A DNA stretch of 64,000 nt from the NCBI GenBank assembly GCA_021234155.1, contig JAJEKV010000041.1, positions 4,330,829 through 4,394,828 of the forward strand, written 5' to 3'. Position numbers and translations under genes: made by a program. The notes under the pieces were generated by a model. The model searched no databases and was not told where the DNA came from. It was given only the letters and a program-made list of their open reading frames with translations. Below are positions 43,280 to 54,591 of the stretch, piece after piece. The stretch comes from Isoetes taiwanensis (taxonomy: Eukaryota > Streptophyta > Lycopodiopsida > Isoetales > Isoetaceae). Position 1 is the first letter of the stretch. The number at the start of each line of letters is the position of its first letter.

Positions 43280-46200
43280 GATCCTCCTATTTCAAGACTG
43301 CATAAGGAGCAGCCCGAGCATGCATATCCCTGTCATACTTCATTTCTTCAAAGTGCATCTTTGCAAAGAAATATTCATGAAGGTTGTTATTAAATGTACT
43401 GCTACTATTATCCATGCGCAGGGCGCTTTGATTTTCTAGATTGTCGTGTTTCCAACTCTTCTTTCAAACTGTTGCAATATGGTGTAAAACCATACATGCA
43501 TTATTAATCCTAGATTGCACGAAACGCTGACAGTGCTTGATTCTGCATGCAGATTGCAGGGCAGAAGGAATTGTAGATTGCAAGACAGAAGGAATTGTAA
43601 ATTGCAGGGTAGAAGGAACTGTGTGATCAACAACTTCATCATCCAACAGACGAAATTGATGGGCCTAATTGAAGAGTCTGCAAAACCACGATGTTATTTG
43701 GAATGGTCAAACTGAGGAGCTTGGTCCAAGACTGCAACTTGCCACTATCTTCCAGGTATTACCATATATTTCTACTGCAGTCTTTGACGTTTGCTTATCA
43801 CAGTTCACAACCTCTCGATGATTGTAATCTTTGTAGCAAATGCACAAAAGAATAGGCAAATATAAGAATTGGGGATCTAGAATCGCTTTGTTTCAAGTAC
43901 AGAACATGTAACATTGCAAATTGCATTTACATTTATATTAATAATAGAATAACCTTATCTTATTCGAGCAATTGTTTTGCTGTGGGAAGACAAGACAGTT
44001 GAGTCTTGGGTACTGTTGTTGCATACAGACCATGATACAAGAGTACGGCATGAACTGCAAAGGCATTATACCAATAAAATGTTTTAACTTGCATACGTTA
44101 ATGCAGCCTTTGATTATATTAAAATGCCAAACACTCTTTGACAAGCTATACAGACCTGTGTCTAGAAAAGTGTTGGACGAAAGTGAACTCAGAACTCGAC
44201 TCTAGGCGGGGTTTTAGAACTACAATCTTTATTAACTTTAGTAGGCTTTATAGTCCCATAGTTGATGTTTTCAAAATAGTTTTGAGAATGCATATGTTTC
44301 GTAAGTCCATCACACCTGATGACCCAAAAGGATTATGGAATTGCAAGATGTTGTTGTATTTGTAACTTCTACAGCTGGTACTTCATTTTTCTAAGGTTCT
44401 TCATAGGTTACTTAAATTTGCTAATGTTTGAACATTTACATATAGCAAACAGGTATGCATTTTCTATGGATAAATTAGGAATCCATGAATTTCCAAACCG
44501 CCGGAAATATTTTGAGGAATGGATGGCACGAGATAATCGTGTTCCATTTAGAGTGGAATCTACAAGGAAGAAATACTCATTGCATGTGCATAAATAATCC
44601 AATCCTACTGCTGCTTAAAATTATCTGAATATGCAGACATGCCTGTTGGACCAATAACATGAATGATGATTCCCAGTAAAGACAAAATAAGAATGAGGTT
44701 TATGTGACATTTATTTTCAAATGGATCTCAGAGATCATAAAATGTAATCCAAAATCCAAATAGGTCCAAAGCGAGATGTTACACTACTTGCACAACACAA
44801 ATTAAATTAAAACTACATGTTTAGATGTTGCGCAGGATAAGTTAATTCTGTTTCCATTGTTGTGTTTGCAGTTGTACACAAATAGGAGAGCTGCAACTAT
44901 TTACAAGACTACAAAGGCCCTGTATGTATTTACATTGCTGGTCAGATTTTGCATAGTGCCTTTCAAATCTTCTATTCCATGTCAATGTCAAAGCTATTGA
45001 GAGTATTGAAAGAGCGAAATATTTGCATCCGTTATTTAGCTTTCAAAAGATGTGTTAACATTATTAGAGCGATTCAAATGCGCACCACGCTCTTCTTATT
45101 TCTAGAATAAGTCAGATGTTCACGAAGGCCCCGCATGTATGTTACATTGCTGGTCAAGGTGAGTAATTCTCCAAATGTAATGAAATTTATATTGTCATAT
45201 TAACGCTCCTATTTATGGGCAAACCAATTTTGCATAGAGCCTTTCAAATCTTCTATTCCATGTCAATGTCAAAGCTATTGAGAGTATTGAAAAGCTTTCT
45301 AGAGCGAAATATTTGCATCCGTATTTAGTTTTGCAGGCTAATCACTTTCTAGAGTTCCCCTAAATGCATTTGCAAGAAATGGATATAAATGAAGCTTCTA
45401 AAAGCTTAAATGACTATTTTAACAAGTTTATAAGTGACGGATTCTGGTATAGCCCCATCGAGTAGATGAAGCTACACATTTGTGCATTGTTTAGAAGATG
45501 TAGATCTAGATCCGGATCTAATATGTATTTGCATGAAGGCTGGTGGATGTCATAAGGGCTAGAGTTTCTTAGGGTTTACATTGAACTTTTCTCCAAGGTT
45601 GCGTAACACATGAACCCTACACTTTTCTCAAACTCCAAAGATAAACTTCAAATGATGGTTTTGCACTCTCAAAATTTCCTACCTATGCATCTCAATAAGA
45701 CTACCTATGCATCTCAATAAGACTATCTCATTATAAAACTATGTGTGTTCTAACACCCTTAGACTAATGCAATCCCAATAATGTTATTTCACTACAAGGA
45801 CTTTTCCATTAACGTTCTTTAACACCCTTCTATGAGAAACTATTGCTATCAGCCTTTACACAAAGGGACAAGATAGGTTATATAGTAGGCAGTTCGGCCT
45901 ACTTATTACTCTGCCCATCTGCTTCAAGATTCTCGATTTTGGTTGGCCTCTGTTTCTCAAGCTAACAGAACTGTTGTCCACACAATTTCGTCTCTTTTTG
46001 AGATCAAGTTAGGGCATAGCAAGTTGTTTGTTTGATGTTTTATGCAAGATGATCAGTTGACACACAATTTCGTATGTCATGCCGATATTCTCTTTTTGAG
46101 ATCAAGTTAGGGCATAGCAAGATGTTTGTTTGGTGTTTTATGCAAGATGCCCGGTTGACCAGATTACAGAATTCTTAAAGTAGCGTCAAGGACAACATAG

Positions 46201-47740
46201 AACCCCAGATAACTATAGAAAGTAAAACAATATTTGGCACTGCGAGTGCGTCAGTTCAAATGTCTGTTGCAACACAGCCAGGCAACTAAGCCCACAACTG
46301 CACAAGGACATGAAAATTTCCAAGCGCGAAAGGATCCTTGAGGTTTGAGCTTGCTAGCTAATTGATACGGTTCTTGAAATAATTGCCATAATCCTTATGT
46401 TCTTCTTCCTCATAGAACATCTTATATTTTTTCGGCTTCTTGAAATGGTTGCCATAATCCTCATTGTCTGCTTCCTCACTATCATCATTTTTATTAAATG
46501 CATTAATGATGCATTTTCCATGTCTTGGTTTAGCATCTTATCACTAATTTAATTCTGATTTGGATTTTAAGGAAATATAATAGTTGGCATGGTTGTGTTG
46601 CTTTATTGGCGGTACATAAACAACACCTCTCCAAACAATCCCAATGTCCAATTACATCGTGATAGTGCAGTGACTATTGAAATATATTATGATGTTCTTT
46701 TCTTTTTACTTTACCCTTGCTGCGTGTCTATTAGCAATGCTTTTTCGCCTCATAACTGCTAGATGGTCTCTATTCTTCCAGTAGCATGACCCCAGATAAC
46801 TATAGAAAGTAAAACAAGCATCAAGTTTAGATTTTCAAATTATAGGGTTTGCCAACTCCAGAAGTTATATTGGACCCCTTGTGAAGTAATATTCAGACCA
46901 GATATTCAGATTCAGTTGATCATGTTGATAAGTGCAGACAGTGATTTTCAGATGGTAGATTGTCAAGATAACACATACAGATAATGTAAAACCTGCTCTG
47001 CTTTCTGGGTAGATAAAGCGTACATTGTTGTAGGAACCAGGTATGTTGCTACTCCATCAATTATCTGGGAACGCTTTGGGGACATAGCAAGCAAGACAAG
47101 TAGCCGTGAAGCTTAGTTTTAGACTTCATCTTTTCCTGTATTCTTACAGTAAGACAAGTAGACATATAGATTGGTTTTAAATTTCGGCTGCTTCTCATGA
47201 CATTCTTGCAAGTCTAGAAAGGTAATGTAGAGATGCTAATATTTTGTTTGTAGTCATAAACACAGATACTGTTCAAAATGACCTCAAAGCTCTTTGCATC
47301 AGTTCAAATGTCTGCTGCAAGACAGCCAGGCAGACTGAGCCCACAACTATACAAGAACATAAAAATTTCCAAGCGGGGAAGGGTCCTTGAGGTTTTGAGT
47401 TTAACTTATCATTTGAGCTGTCCTTTGCTAGCTAGTTGATACGGTTCTTGAAATAATTGCCATAATCCTTATGCTCTTCTTCATCATAGAACATCTTATA
47501 TTTTTTCGACATTTCTTGAAATGCTTGCCATAATTATTCTCTTCTTCCTCACTATCATCATTGTTATTAAATGTGGTTTTAACACGTTAAAGACCCAGAT
47601 ATACCCATGGTTTAAAAGTGATGGCATCTGATTTTTACGGAGCTCCTCAAACTACTGGTAACACATCACTACCCCATTGTTTGTGAACAATCACATGTGA
47701 ACAATCACATGTAAAGCCCACCAACGGTGGGCAATTTACT
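43280..47740 (+). other. Helitron body right of the copia element; gene-capture-like DNA
   Basis: No long ORF. A three-fold tandem of about 18-20 bp (TTGCAGGGCAGAAGGAA type) lies at 43,554-43,620. A short plus frame at 44,319-44,597 (HEFPNRRKYFEEWMARDNRV) looks exon-like but is unknown. Two internal duplications: 44,935-45,060 with 45,120-45,320 (TAGTGCCTTTCAAATCTTCT), and 46,250-46,520 with 47,300-47,580 (GTTCTTGAAATAATTGCCAT). Otherwise intron-like T/A-rich sequence. Confidence 0.45.
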
Positions 47741-47744
47741 AGTT

Positions 47745-48460
47745 AAAGGCACTAAAAAAATTCACAGGTTTGAAGGAAACCATCACCATAACACTTAAAT
47801 CTATGATATAAAAGCACGTGTAAAGAACTTATGGTGGTTTTTCTAAAAAGAGAGGGTATAGAATATAGAGATTATTCACGGGACTAATTATAGAACTTGT
47901 GTTAGTTGGAATGATAAAAAACCGATTGTACACTAAAAGTATGGTTTTTTCATCTAGTTGGCCCATGGCCCAATAGACTTAGAGAACCTTTGGAATGTCA
48001 AGGGACATGTGAGCACTGCTACAAAATGTGATCAATGCTATCAAATTACTATGCCCTTTTATTTCTGATCCATAGTGTATTTTAGTATCGGAGTTTTTCC
48101 TTGGTGCCAATTTTCTTAATGGGAGCCAATATCAATATAAACAAACTTTCACATTTTTATTTCTCATCAATGTTATAGCCAACCATTCATGTAATATTAC
48201 CATAAATAGCAAAACATGCATACATTATATTATATTTGATGAAAGCAAACTGAACAGAGATTGACCAGTGCTACTCTATAACGAAATTCAACTAGGCGCC
48301 TTTAGTTATATATCTATAGGTTTTGTATTTCAGCTATCACTACTCTTTGATTGATAAGAAACTCGCAGCTTGCGGGACGACTTACACACCTCGCTGCAAC
48401 CCATAGCTTAGCAAAAAGCACAGATATATTTTTGCCATACAACAGTGAGGTAGCTGCCTC
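47745..48460. other. unassigned DNA right of the Helitron
   Basis: No supported gene or repeat boundary. It resumes the host of the Helitron and leads into the 3' part of the B3-like ORF on the minus strand. Confidence 0.4.
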
Positions 48461-48964
48461 TTATTCTTGAGCAGGATGTGCAGGGGGCGGAGGAGGGATA
48501 TAGGAGCTTATAGCATATTGGCAGCTATCTTTCTTCTTGTACAGACTCACTACAACCCCCACCACAAGACCTTTATTTTCGACATAGTCTGACCATCCGA
48601 CGCTTATCGATGGCATTTGATTATCGCAAAAAAACAACTGGTATTGCATAGGCCACACTTGCCCTTCCACATCCAGGTCTGTAAAAAGAAACATCCTCTG
48701 CCTCAATCTCATTTCTTCATCGCTTGTGCACTCCCCACAAATAACTTTGTATCTTGCACTCCTCACACTTTCTAGAATCGGAAAGAATTGTTTTGCCACC
48801 CTCACCCCAATCGCCATTCGCCTTTGCTCAATGTTTGTTTGAGTTAGCGTCTTGTTCAAGAAATTTTCCCAAGCTGGTGCCGCCATGTCTGAACATAAAT
48901 AAATGTTAGAAACTGTCATCAAGCATTTAGCATTTGTTATGAAATGTTGTCTACTAAATAACAC
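48461..48964 (-). CDS. B3-like DNA-binding domain protein, 167 aa (probable fragment)
   Basis: The most complete version of the coding remnant found in all CATATG-rich units. N-terminal helix-rich part (AAPAWENFLNKTLTQTNIEQRR, ...RVAKQFFPILESVRSARYKVICGECTS), then MFLFTDLDVEGQVWPMQYQLFF and SISVGWSDYVENKGLVVGVVVSLYK, then a Pro-rich end. The pattern 'D..G..W...Y......GW..YV....L..G....' resembles the plant B3 fold. The start lies in the CATATG repeat (minus 48,964), so the true N-terminus is missing or chimeric. In units 1-4 the frame is truncated after RYKV. B3 assignment is tentative. Confidence 0.45.
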   Translation of the reverse strand: MLFSRQHFITNAKCLMTVSNIYLCSDMAAPAWENFLNKTLTQTNIEQRRMAIGVRVAKQFFPILESVRSARYKVICGECTSDEEMRLRQRMFLFTDLDVEGQVWPMQYQLFFCDNQMPSISVGWSDYVENKGLVVGVVVSLYKKKDSCQYAISSYIPPPPPAHPAQE

Positions 48965-49556
48965 ATATGCGTTATGTGTTTTAGACGCATATGTGTTTTA
49001 GACGCATATGTGTTATTTAGAGGCATATGTGTTTTAGACATATGTGTTATAATAAATATGTGTTATATAGTAGACATATGCCGCATATATGTTATTTAGA
49101 CGCATATGTGTTATTTACTAAAACACATATGAGAGTAGACATATGTGTTACTAAAACACATATGTCTACTCGCAGACGTTTTCGACGGACAAATTTCTTT
49201 GTGTTAGAACAGAAGCACACTGATCAACCAGAATAAACCTAAAGAAAAATCTGATTTATAGATAAGAAACCCACAGATTCAATCCAAAAATCAGAAAAAA
49301 CCAGGATCCCATGGATTGAACCCATTGTAACTAAAAAAAGGGTATGAATCAACCAAAAGGAAACCCAAGCACCCTAAAATCCACCTACTTTCTAACGATA
49401 CTTTCTAACGGTTCTTTCTAACGGTACTTTTACCTTCAAACTATATATACCAATACATAAGTATTGAGAAATAGCTTGGAGGAGAAGATGGTGCGCACTC
49501 GCAAGCAGAGAGAGTTTTGTGAATCCAGTCTCAGCAACATGCACACTCGATGATGT
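48965..49556. repeat. CATATG-rich unit 5 and shared flank
   Basis: CATATGTGTT motifs at 48,960-49,170, hairpin with 19-bp arms at about 49,131-49,173 (one change), spacer to 49,385, then a flank (49,390-49,552) nearly identical to 28,990-29,150. Confidence 0.8.
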
Positions 49557-49560
49557 TCTA

Positions 49561-50073
49561 TTCCACTTGAACAATATTCAATATGATGTGGGGTTATAGT
49601 TCTCTGAGGAGAATCGCCTCCATCCATTCACAAGTAAGCATTCTTTTGTTTTCCCTTGGATCTTTGTTCTTTGTCATGTATGATTCTAGCTACAAGGTCA
49701 ATGCAGAGACTGTGGAGAAGGAGGGGTTCAAACATACCGTCAGGCCTCTGAATCAGGATGCTAATAGGCCAACCCACGGTTCCATGCTAGCTGACCTAAA
49801 GAGGTGCATGATCCTGGCCAAGTCATTGAAGAGGTTGTTGGCAATGGACTTGTGGGAGGGCAACAGCCTGCACAGCTGTTTTGAGGGAATTTATCTTTCT
49901 AGACGTTCCGATCAAAAGGGCTTGATTACTAAGCTGTTAGAGGAGTTCTCACCATACTTATGCGAGAACCTTGATCATCTGCTATGGACACAACCAACTT
50001 CAGTCCCAGATTTCACAGTCGAGAGCATCAAAGCAGAAGGCATGTCCACATTCATTGAAATAGATGCAGATTA
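49561..50073 (+). CDS. fragment of an unknown gene, intact copy
   Basis: Open frame of about 163 aa from [17 protein letters not shown] (49,583), with a hydrophobic stretch (ILLFSLGSLFFVMYDS, possible signal anchor), then GFKHTVRPLNQDANRPTHGS, MILAKSLKRLLAMDLWEG, LITKLLEEFSPYLCENLDHLLW and ending in TFIEIDAD. I do not recognise it. The damaged sibling is at 37,353-37,908; beyond the common part the two copies differ, so this is a captured fragment. Confidence 0.45.
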
Positions 50074-50079
50074 ATGGAC

Positions 50080-50215
50080 AAGGATTGTTTTGGAATTGTA
50101 GTAGTCTTGAAATTGGCATAAACGATTGTTTTGGAATTGGAGTATTGGATTAGTTTAAAATTGGCATAAACCATTGTTTTGGAATTAGTGTATTGAAGTA
50201 GCTTTGAAATTCAAA
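50080..50215. repeat. three imperfect 60-bp repeats at the right end of the composite insertion
   Basis: Units start near 50,088, 50,129 and 50,172, each with TTGTTTTGGAATT and most with TTGGCATAAAC. Beyond them the Ty3 frame resumes. Confidence 0.6.
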
Positions 50216-50512
50216 TACAACGTTGTTTCGATCTTCTTTGGTGAGGTTTACCTGCTCTTCTTTAGACATGTCCACAACTTTATCTCTATAAGAAGGAGCA
50301 ATTTTTAGCAAGGTCAACAGATCTACACTAACTTTGGCATTCTTGAGCAGATATTCAAATTCATCACTATCCTTTTTTAGAAATTTCTGGTGGGGAGGGG
50401 GAGGTACAACCTGATTATCAACTTGCTTTTGCTTCTGTATTTCTGGTCCATGAGACTCAAACTCTACTTCCTTGCCTTTGGCATTGAGGGCTCCTCTTGT
50501 GTGCACAGCCAT
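50216..50512 (-). pseudogene. start of the Ty3 pol reading frame upstream of protease
   Basis: Minus frame from MAVHTRGALNAKGKEVEFES to DRNNVVFEF, with DEFEYLLKNAKVSVDLLTLL and APSYRDKVV, the region that in Tat-like elements links gag to protease. It is cut by the composite insertion; its continuation is at 17,565. Confidence 0.75.
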
Positions 50513-50536
50513 GATTTCTTCTTCTCTTTGAAAGCT

Positions 50537-51738
50537 TTAAGCTTCATGGTGCAGTGAGTTGCTTTCTTCTTGCAAGTATCTGATGGAGGCACAAGGCTCA
50601 GGTCTTGGAAAACACCTTTCTTCCTTCAAAAACTTAACAGATGCACTTGGCTCACTGGCCTTAGCTTTTTCTTGCCTAGCAAAATATTCGTTGACTCTAC
50701 ATTTATCTTCATAGTGTCCTATAGCTTTGCAGAAAGTACAAAGAGGGCATTCTTTACCATAGTGCCCCTTCTTACCACATTTTAGGCATGTCCTATACCA
50801 GCAATAATCTGAAGAATGGGTATTTCTGGTGCAGTGAGCACAGGCTGGGTAAACTCTCCTTTCTGGTTGACTGGCCTTCATTTCCATGAGTTGTTTGGTG
50901 ACCTCAGCCAAGGCCTCAGTGACTTTGTTGAGATCTGCTCTCATGTCTGACTCAGAACAGTTTGTATCATCAGTTTTAGGTTTCTTTTTTTCCTTTTGAA
51001 TGGCATAGACAGGTACAGGGCAGATCCTATGTACTCTTGATCATAATCAGGAAAAAAAGGGTCATTTAAAGCTTGTAAGTCATCAGGGAGGTAGGCTAAC
51101 ATTTCAGAGGCTTCAATGGATCTTGTAAAAGCTTTGTGTATGGTGTCAAAACCTTCCTGTCTCTGCAGCTTCAGCATTTTTCTGTAGACTCGAGGTCTGC
51201 TGCTTAATCCCCTGATAAAAGAGGCAACCAAATGTAACGTGTGGTTAGGTATCTTGTGCACTTGGCACTTGATAAGATAGCAATTAAACTTCTCAACATA
51301 TTGGTGAATTGTTTCACCATTTTTTATATGAAAGTTCTGCAGCTCAAAGACCAAATCTTGTGGTTCAAGAAGTTTACCAAACCTGGCTAAGAATTTCTTG
51401 ACAATTTCCTCCCAAGTGTTAGCACCATCACTAATCACATACTCTAACCAAGCTCTAACTTCCTCATTCTTAAAGCATTTATTAAATTCAGCAAACTTAC
51501 TTCCTTTCTTGTAGCCACATTCTTGATAATATTCTTCAAAGGTTTTCAGAAAGTTATTGGCATTGATGCTTGGGTAAAAAGTAGGAACAGGAGTAGGAAT
51601 ATTTAGCTCAAAATATGTGCAAGACATGCCTGAACCATTTGGTAGTGTAACATATGGTATTGAGGATGATTCAGGATTTTCTGGTGACTCAATATGTTCA
51701 GCAGCATCAACAATTCTCCTAGGAGCCATGAGTTCCAA
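50537..51738 (-). pseudogene. Ty3 gag (capsid and nucleocapsid)
   Basis: Structural protein. Minus frame from MELMAPRRIVDAAEHIESPE; capsid core with FLKTFEEYYQECGY, WLEYVISDGANTWEEIVKKF, FELQNFHIKNGETIHQYVEKF. The nucleocapsid (50,944-50,537) has up to three zinc sites: CAHCTRNTHSSDYC, CLKCGKKGHYGKEC (CCHC) and CTFCKAIGHYEDKC (CCHC). The two halves are in different frames; the shift is at the A-run near 50,990. A stop at 50,537 separates gag from the pol frame. Confidence 0.88.
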
Positions 51739-51754
51739 GATCCAGGTGATGTGA

Positions 51755-51772
51755 TCTCGGTAGAACCTCCAA
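51755..51772 (-). other. Ty3 primer-binding site
   Basis: On the minus strand, two or three bases after the 5' LTR, TGGAGGTTCTACCGAGAT. Its complement ends in AACCTCCA, as a tRNA 3' end with CCA would. The tRNA species is not assigned. Confidence 0.65.
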
Positions 51773-51774
51773 GA

Positions 51775-54111
51775 TGTTGAAGGTATTCCTCAATGGTTGA
51801 GAACCTCCAGGTTGCTTAAGGCAACCAATCTGTGGCTAAATCCCTGCACAAATCAGCTCAAACTAGCTTGTGAACAAGCTATCCCTAAACAAGAAAAAAC
51901 TGCCTGCCAAACTCTGATTGCTAAATGAAATGGGATGATTGTTTTTTGATGGGAGCAATTGCAATTGGTTCTCAGGAGATTCTAGAAGACTCTTGCAAAC
52001 GTCAGAAGCAAATGGTTGACCAGAACTAGGTGAAAAATCGTCTCCTGACAGGGTCAATTTTTGGTCAATAGCCCTCGCAGAGAGCTCAAACTTGCAGATG
52101 AGAAAATGTGAGGAATTATTTTGAGTTTCTTTCCTTGACACCTTCTGCCTAACCTATAGAACACGTGCATCATGTTGAAACAACAGAAAGTTTGCAGTAG
52201 TGTGCACAAATGCCATTTTTTGTAGATATTTTGTGACAGTCTAAAGCAGAGCTAAAAAACAAGCTTTAAGTTGTGGTTTAACGTGACGTTTTGACTTTTA
52301 TGTAAAGGAATTGGCTTCCTAGAGATGAGTACAGGCTCTAGATGAACAAAATCTAATGCAGGATGCTATTTGACTAAATTTTTTTGATTTTTTGAAGAAT
52401 TTATCACTAACTTGACAATGCAGTATTGAATATGCACTTTAGATTGAGATTTAAGCTAAGACAACTTATACAAACCGTAGTTACTTTTGTTGTTGAGACT
52501 TAAGCACTGTTACAGCATAGGTGGAGCCACCAACATTCGAACTTCAGATCAATACAAGACACATTCTTCACCAACTTCAAATTTTCATTCAAAGGAGCTT
52601 TCAAGGATTACAATGATTGAATTCCCCAGTGATTTAACACAGAAAAATTCATGAAATACGTGAAAAACCGACAATTTCTGGTCGGTTCTTGATGAAACGG
52701 ATCGGATTTGGGCTCTTCTGCCTGTCAGATTCTTCCTTGACCTGTAAAGTAGTCGGTTGAGGTGTTGTAACCATGATTTCTCTTTCAAATTGATGTCCCA
52801 TTTTTCGAATAAACCCCTCTAATGTAGCCTTGCTCTTGTCTGACAACAATAAATGAGGTTTTAACTGTTCTTAGCGAGATTCTTGGCATCAAAAAGGCTA
52901 AATCGGGCCAGTTTGGTCATGATTTGCCTGTTAATTAGGCTGCATTCTCGGATCTTGCCATGATTTTAGGGTTCTTCACGAAAAACAGAAATATCCCACA
53001 GGCGTTCAGCGAAAAATGGGCTCGGCGGATTTCCACGCGGCTAAACATGGTTGGCCAGAAAATGACATGGATTTTGGGGGGTAACCAAGCTAATTGTTTG
53101 CGAAAATGAGGTATGGCGCGCATCCCAAGAACAACTAAACCAAGGGCTAGATGTGGTCAAAATGAGAAGTTATGACCACCACTTTGCATGATTTTTCACG
53201 AGCTTTCAGATGGAAAAAACAAATTTTAAAAATAAGCAACTTCATTTTTTGGCCCTTTTTCCATGGTGTACAAGGTCATGTGGCATATGGGTGGTGACTT
53301 GGCAAATGGTGATGATGTGGCATGGTGAAGTGGAAGGCAAGGTGTCAAAGAAAATTTCCCTAGGTAAAATCTGGATGAAGTGTATCAAAGTGTGAATGAC
53401 ACGTGTTGGGTAACTTGGTGATGATGTGGATGAGGTGTGCATGATTTTGATGGTGAGGTGGCACTAAATAATGATTTTTCGACTTTGACCTAGCCCTTTT
53501 TGGGGTAGTCAACTTAGGCTTTTTGAGACTTGATCTTTGACCAATACTTTGGTCTTGAACTAATGATGTGATGGATTTGTAGACCTTCTCTCCTCTTTCT
53601 TTTTCTTTTTAGAGAGAGAGAGTGACTTTTTTTTTCAAACTTGTCATGTGCATGGTAATGGATTATGAAGTGTGTGTGTGATGTACATGGTGCATGAGTA
53701 TGAAATATGTGGTGTGTGAGATTTTGCCCTAGGGAAAAAGACTTTGAGCTATGGAAATATGATGAATGAGGTAAAGGAAGGGTATGAGGAGTGAGTATGG
53801 ATGTGAGCAATGCCTTCTTGAGCCAAGAACTCTAAGATAGTGTAAAAATCTCAAAAGGTGTCAAGACAACATACTCTTTGGGGGGTCTTCCAATCTTTGA
53901 CTAGGGGTCTTCTCTCTTTGACTCAAGTCTTGCTTCCTTTTGCTAACTTGAATGCTCCTTTGAATGTTCTCCATTGGCCTTCAACTTAGTGTCAAGATTT
54001 GTCTTCATACCTAAACAATGAGCTCCAAATAGAAATGTCTTGCACATGTGTCTTGATCTTCTTGTGATTTCTTGTGAAGTTGCTCTTACATGCTGCCACA
54101 ACGTGGCAGCA
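51775..54111 (-). repeat. 5' LTR of the Ty3 element
   Basis: 2,337 bp, TGTTGAAGGTATTCCT to GTGGCAGCA. Followed by GTCAT (54,112-54,116). Shorter than the 3' LTR through several deletions. The promoter and polyadenylation signals must lie here but I cannot place them. Confidence 0.92.
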
Positions 54112-54116
54112 GTCAT

Positions 54117-54255
54117 ATAGCCCTGTCTTGTAGCTGTTGTTCTTCATTGCATCCAACCCACTGTTACCCGTGAGGACAACCCTAGACAACAAGGAGCACC
54201 CTAATTTCAACACCTTATAAAACTTTAACTTGAGGATAGCTCTAGGCAGCAAGAA
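54117..54255 (-). pseudogene. LINE relic, upstream part
   Basis: Minus frame GNSGLDAMKNNSYKTGLYD continues, across the empty Ty3 site, into W...FLWYPVLLYGIEVW at 1,989-1,080. It is the thumb region after the RT domain. Confidence 0.7.
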
Positions 54256-54591
54256 GCATCAATACTACTCGATACAACTGTGATGGAAGGCAAAGTCATT
54301 GATGTTGATAGTGAATGAAGGTGTGGGGTTGGAAATGATAGCTGGGTTGTTGATTATGGGTAAAAGCACGCTGTGTTGTATCAAAAACGCGCATTTTGAC
54401 GCCACATTTTTATACCTTCTTTGTGGTAGAATCGGGTGGTGCATAGAGAAGTGGAGATTGCGGGAGTGTGAAATAATGAGCGTCAGTTATTTTGAATTTT
54501 ATGCCATGTCATTGTCCCTCTTCTCGAATTAGGAGGAAAATAATCACCTCTTCTTTTGTTTTTTTGCTGCTTCTTGCCGATTGAACCCTAA
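54256..54591. other. unassigned DNA upstream of the RING-like gene
   Basis: No clear gene. A plus frame at 54,299-54,532 is not convincing. It may hold the promoter of the next gene. Confidence 0.35.

Larger units (their letters stand above)
38155..47743 (+). mobile_element. non-autonomous Helitron carrying a copia element
   Basis: Putative 5' end TCCTATATTATAAAACC at 38,155, preceded by A. The 3' end has the hairpin CCCACCAACGGTGGG (47,718-47,732), then CAATTTACTAG (to 47,743) and T. So both termini fit A-TC...CTAG-T. The copia element at 38,860-43,274 is a later insertion, leaving a Helitron of about 5.2 kb with no Rep-helicase. The 3' end is well supported; pairing with this 5' end is inferred. 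Confidence 0.6.
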
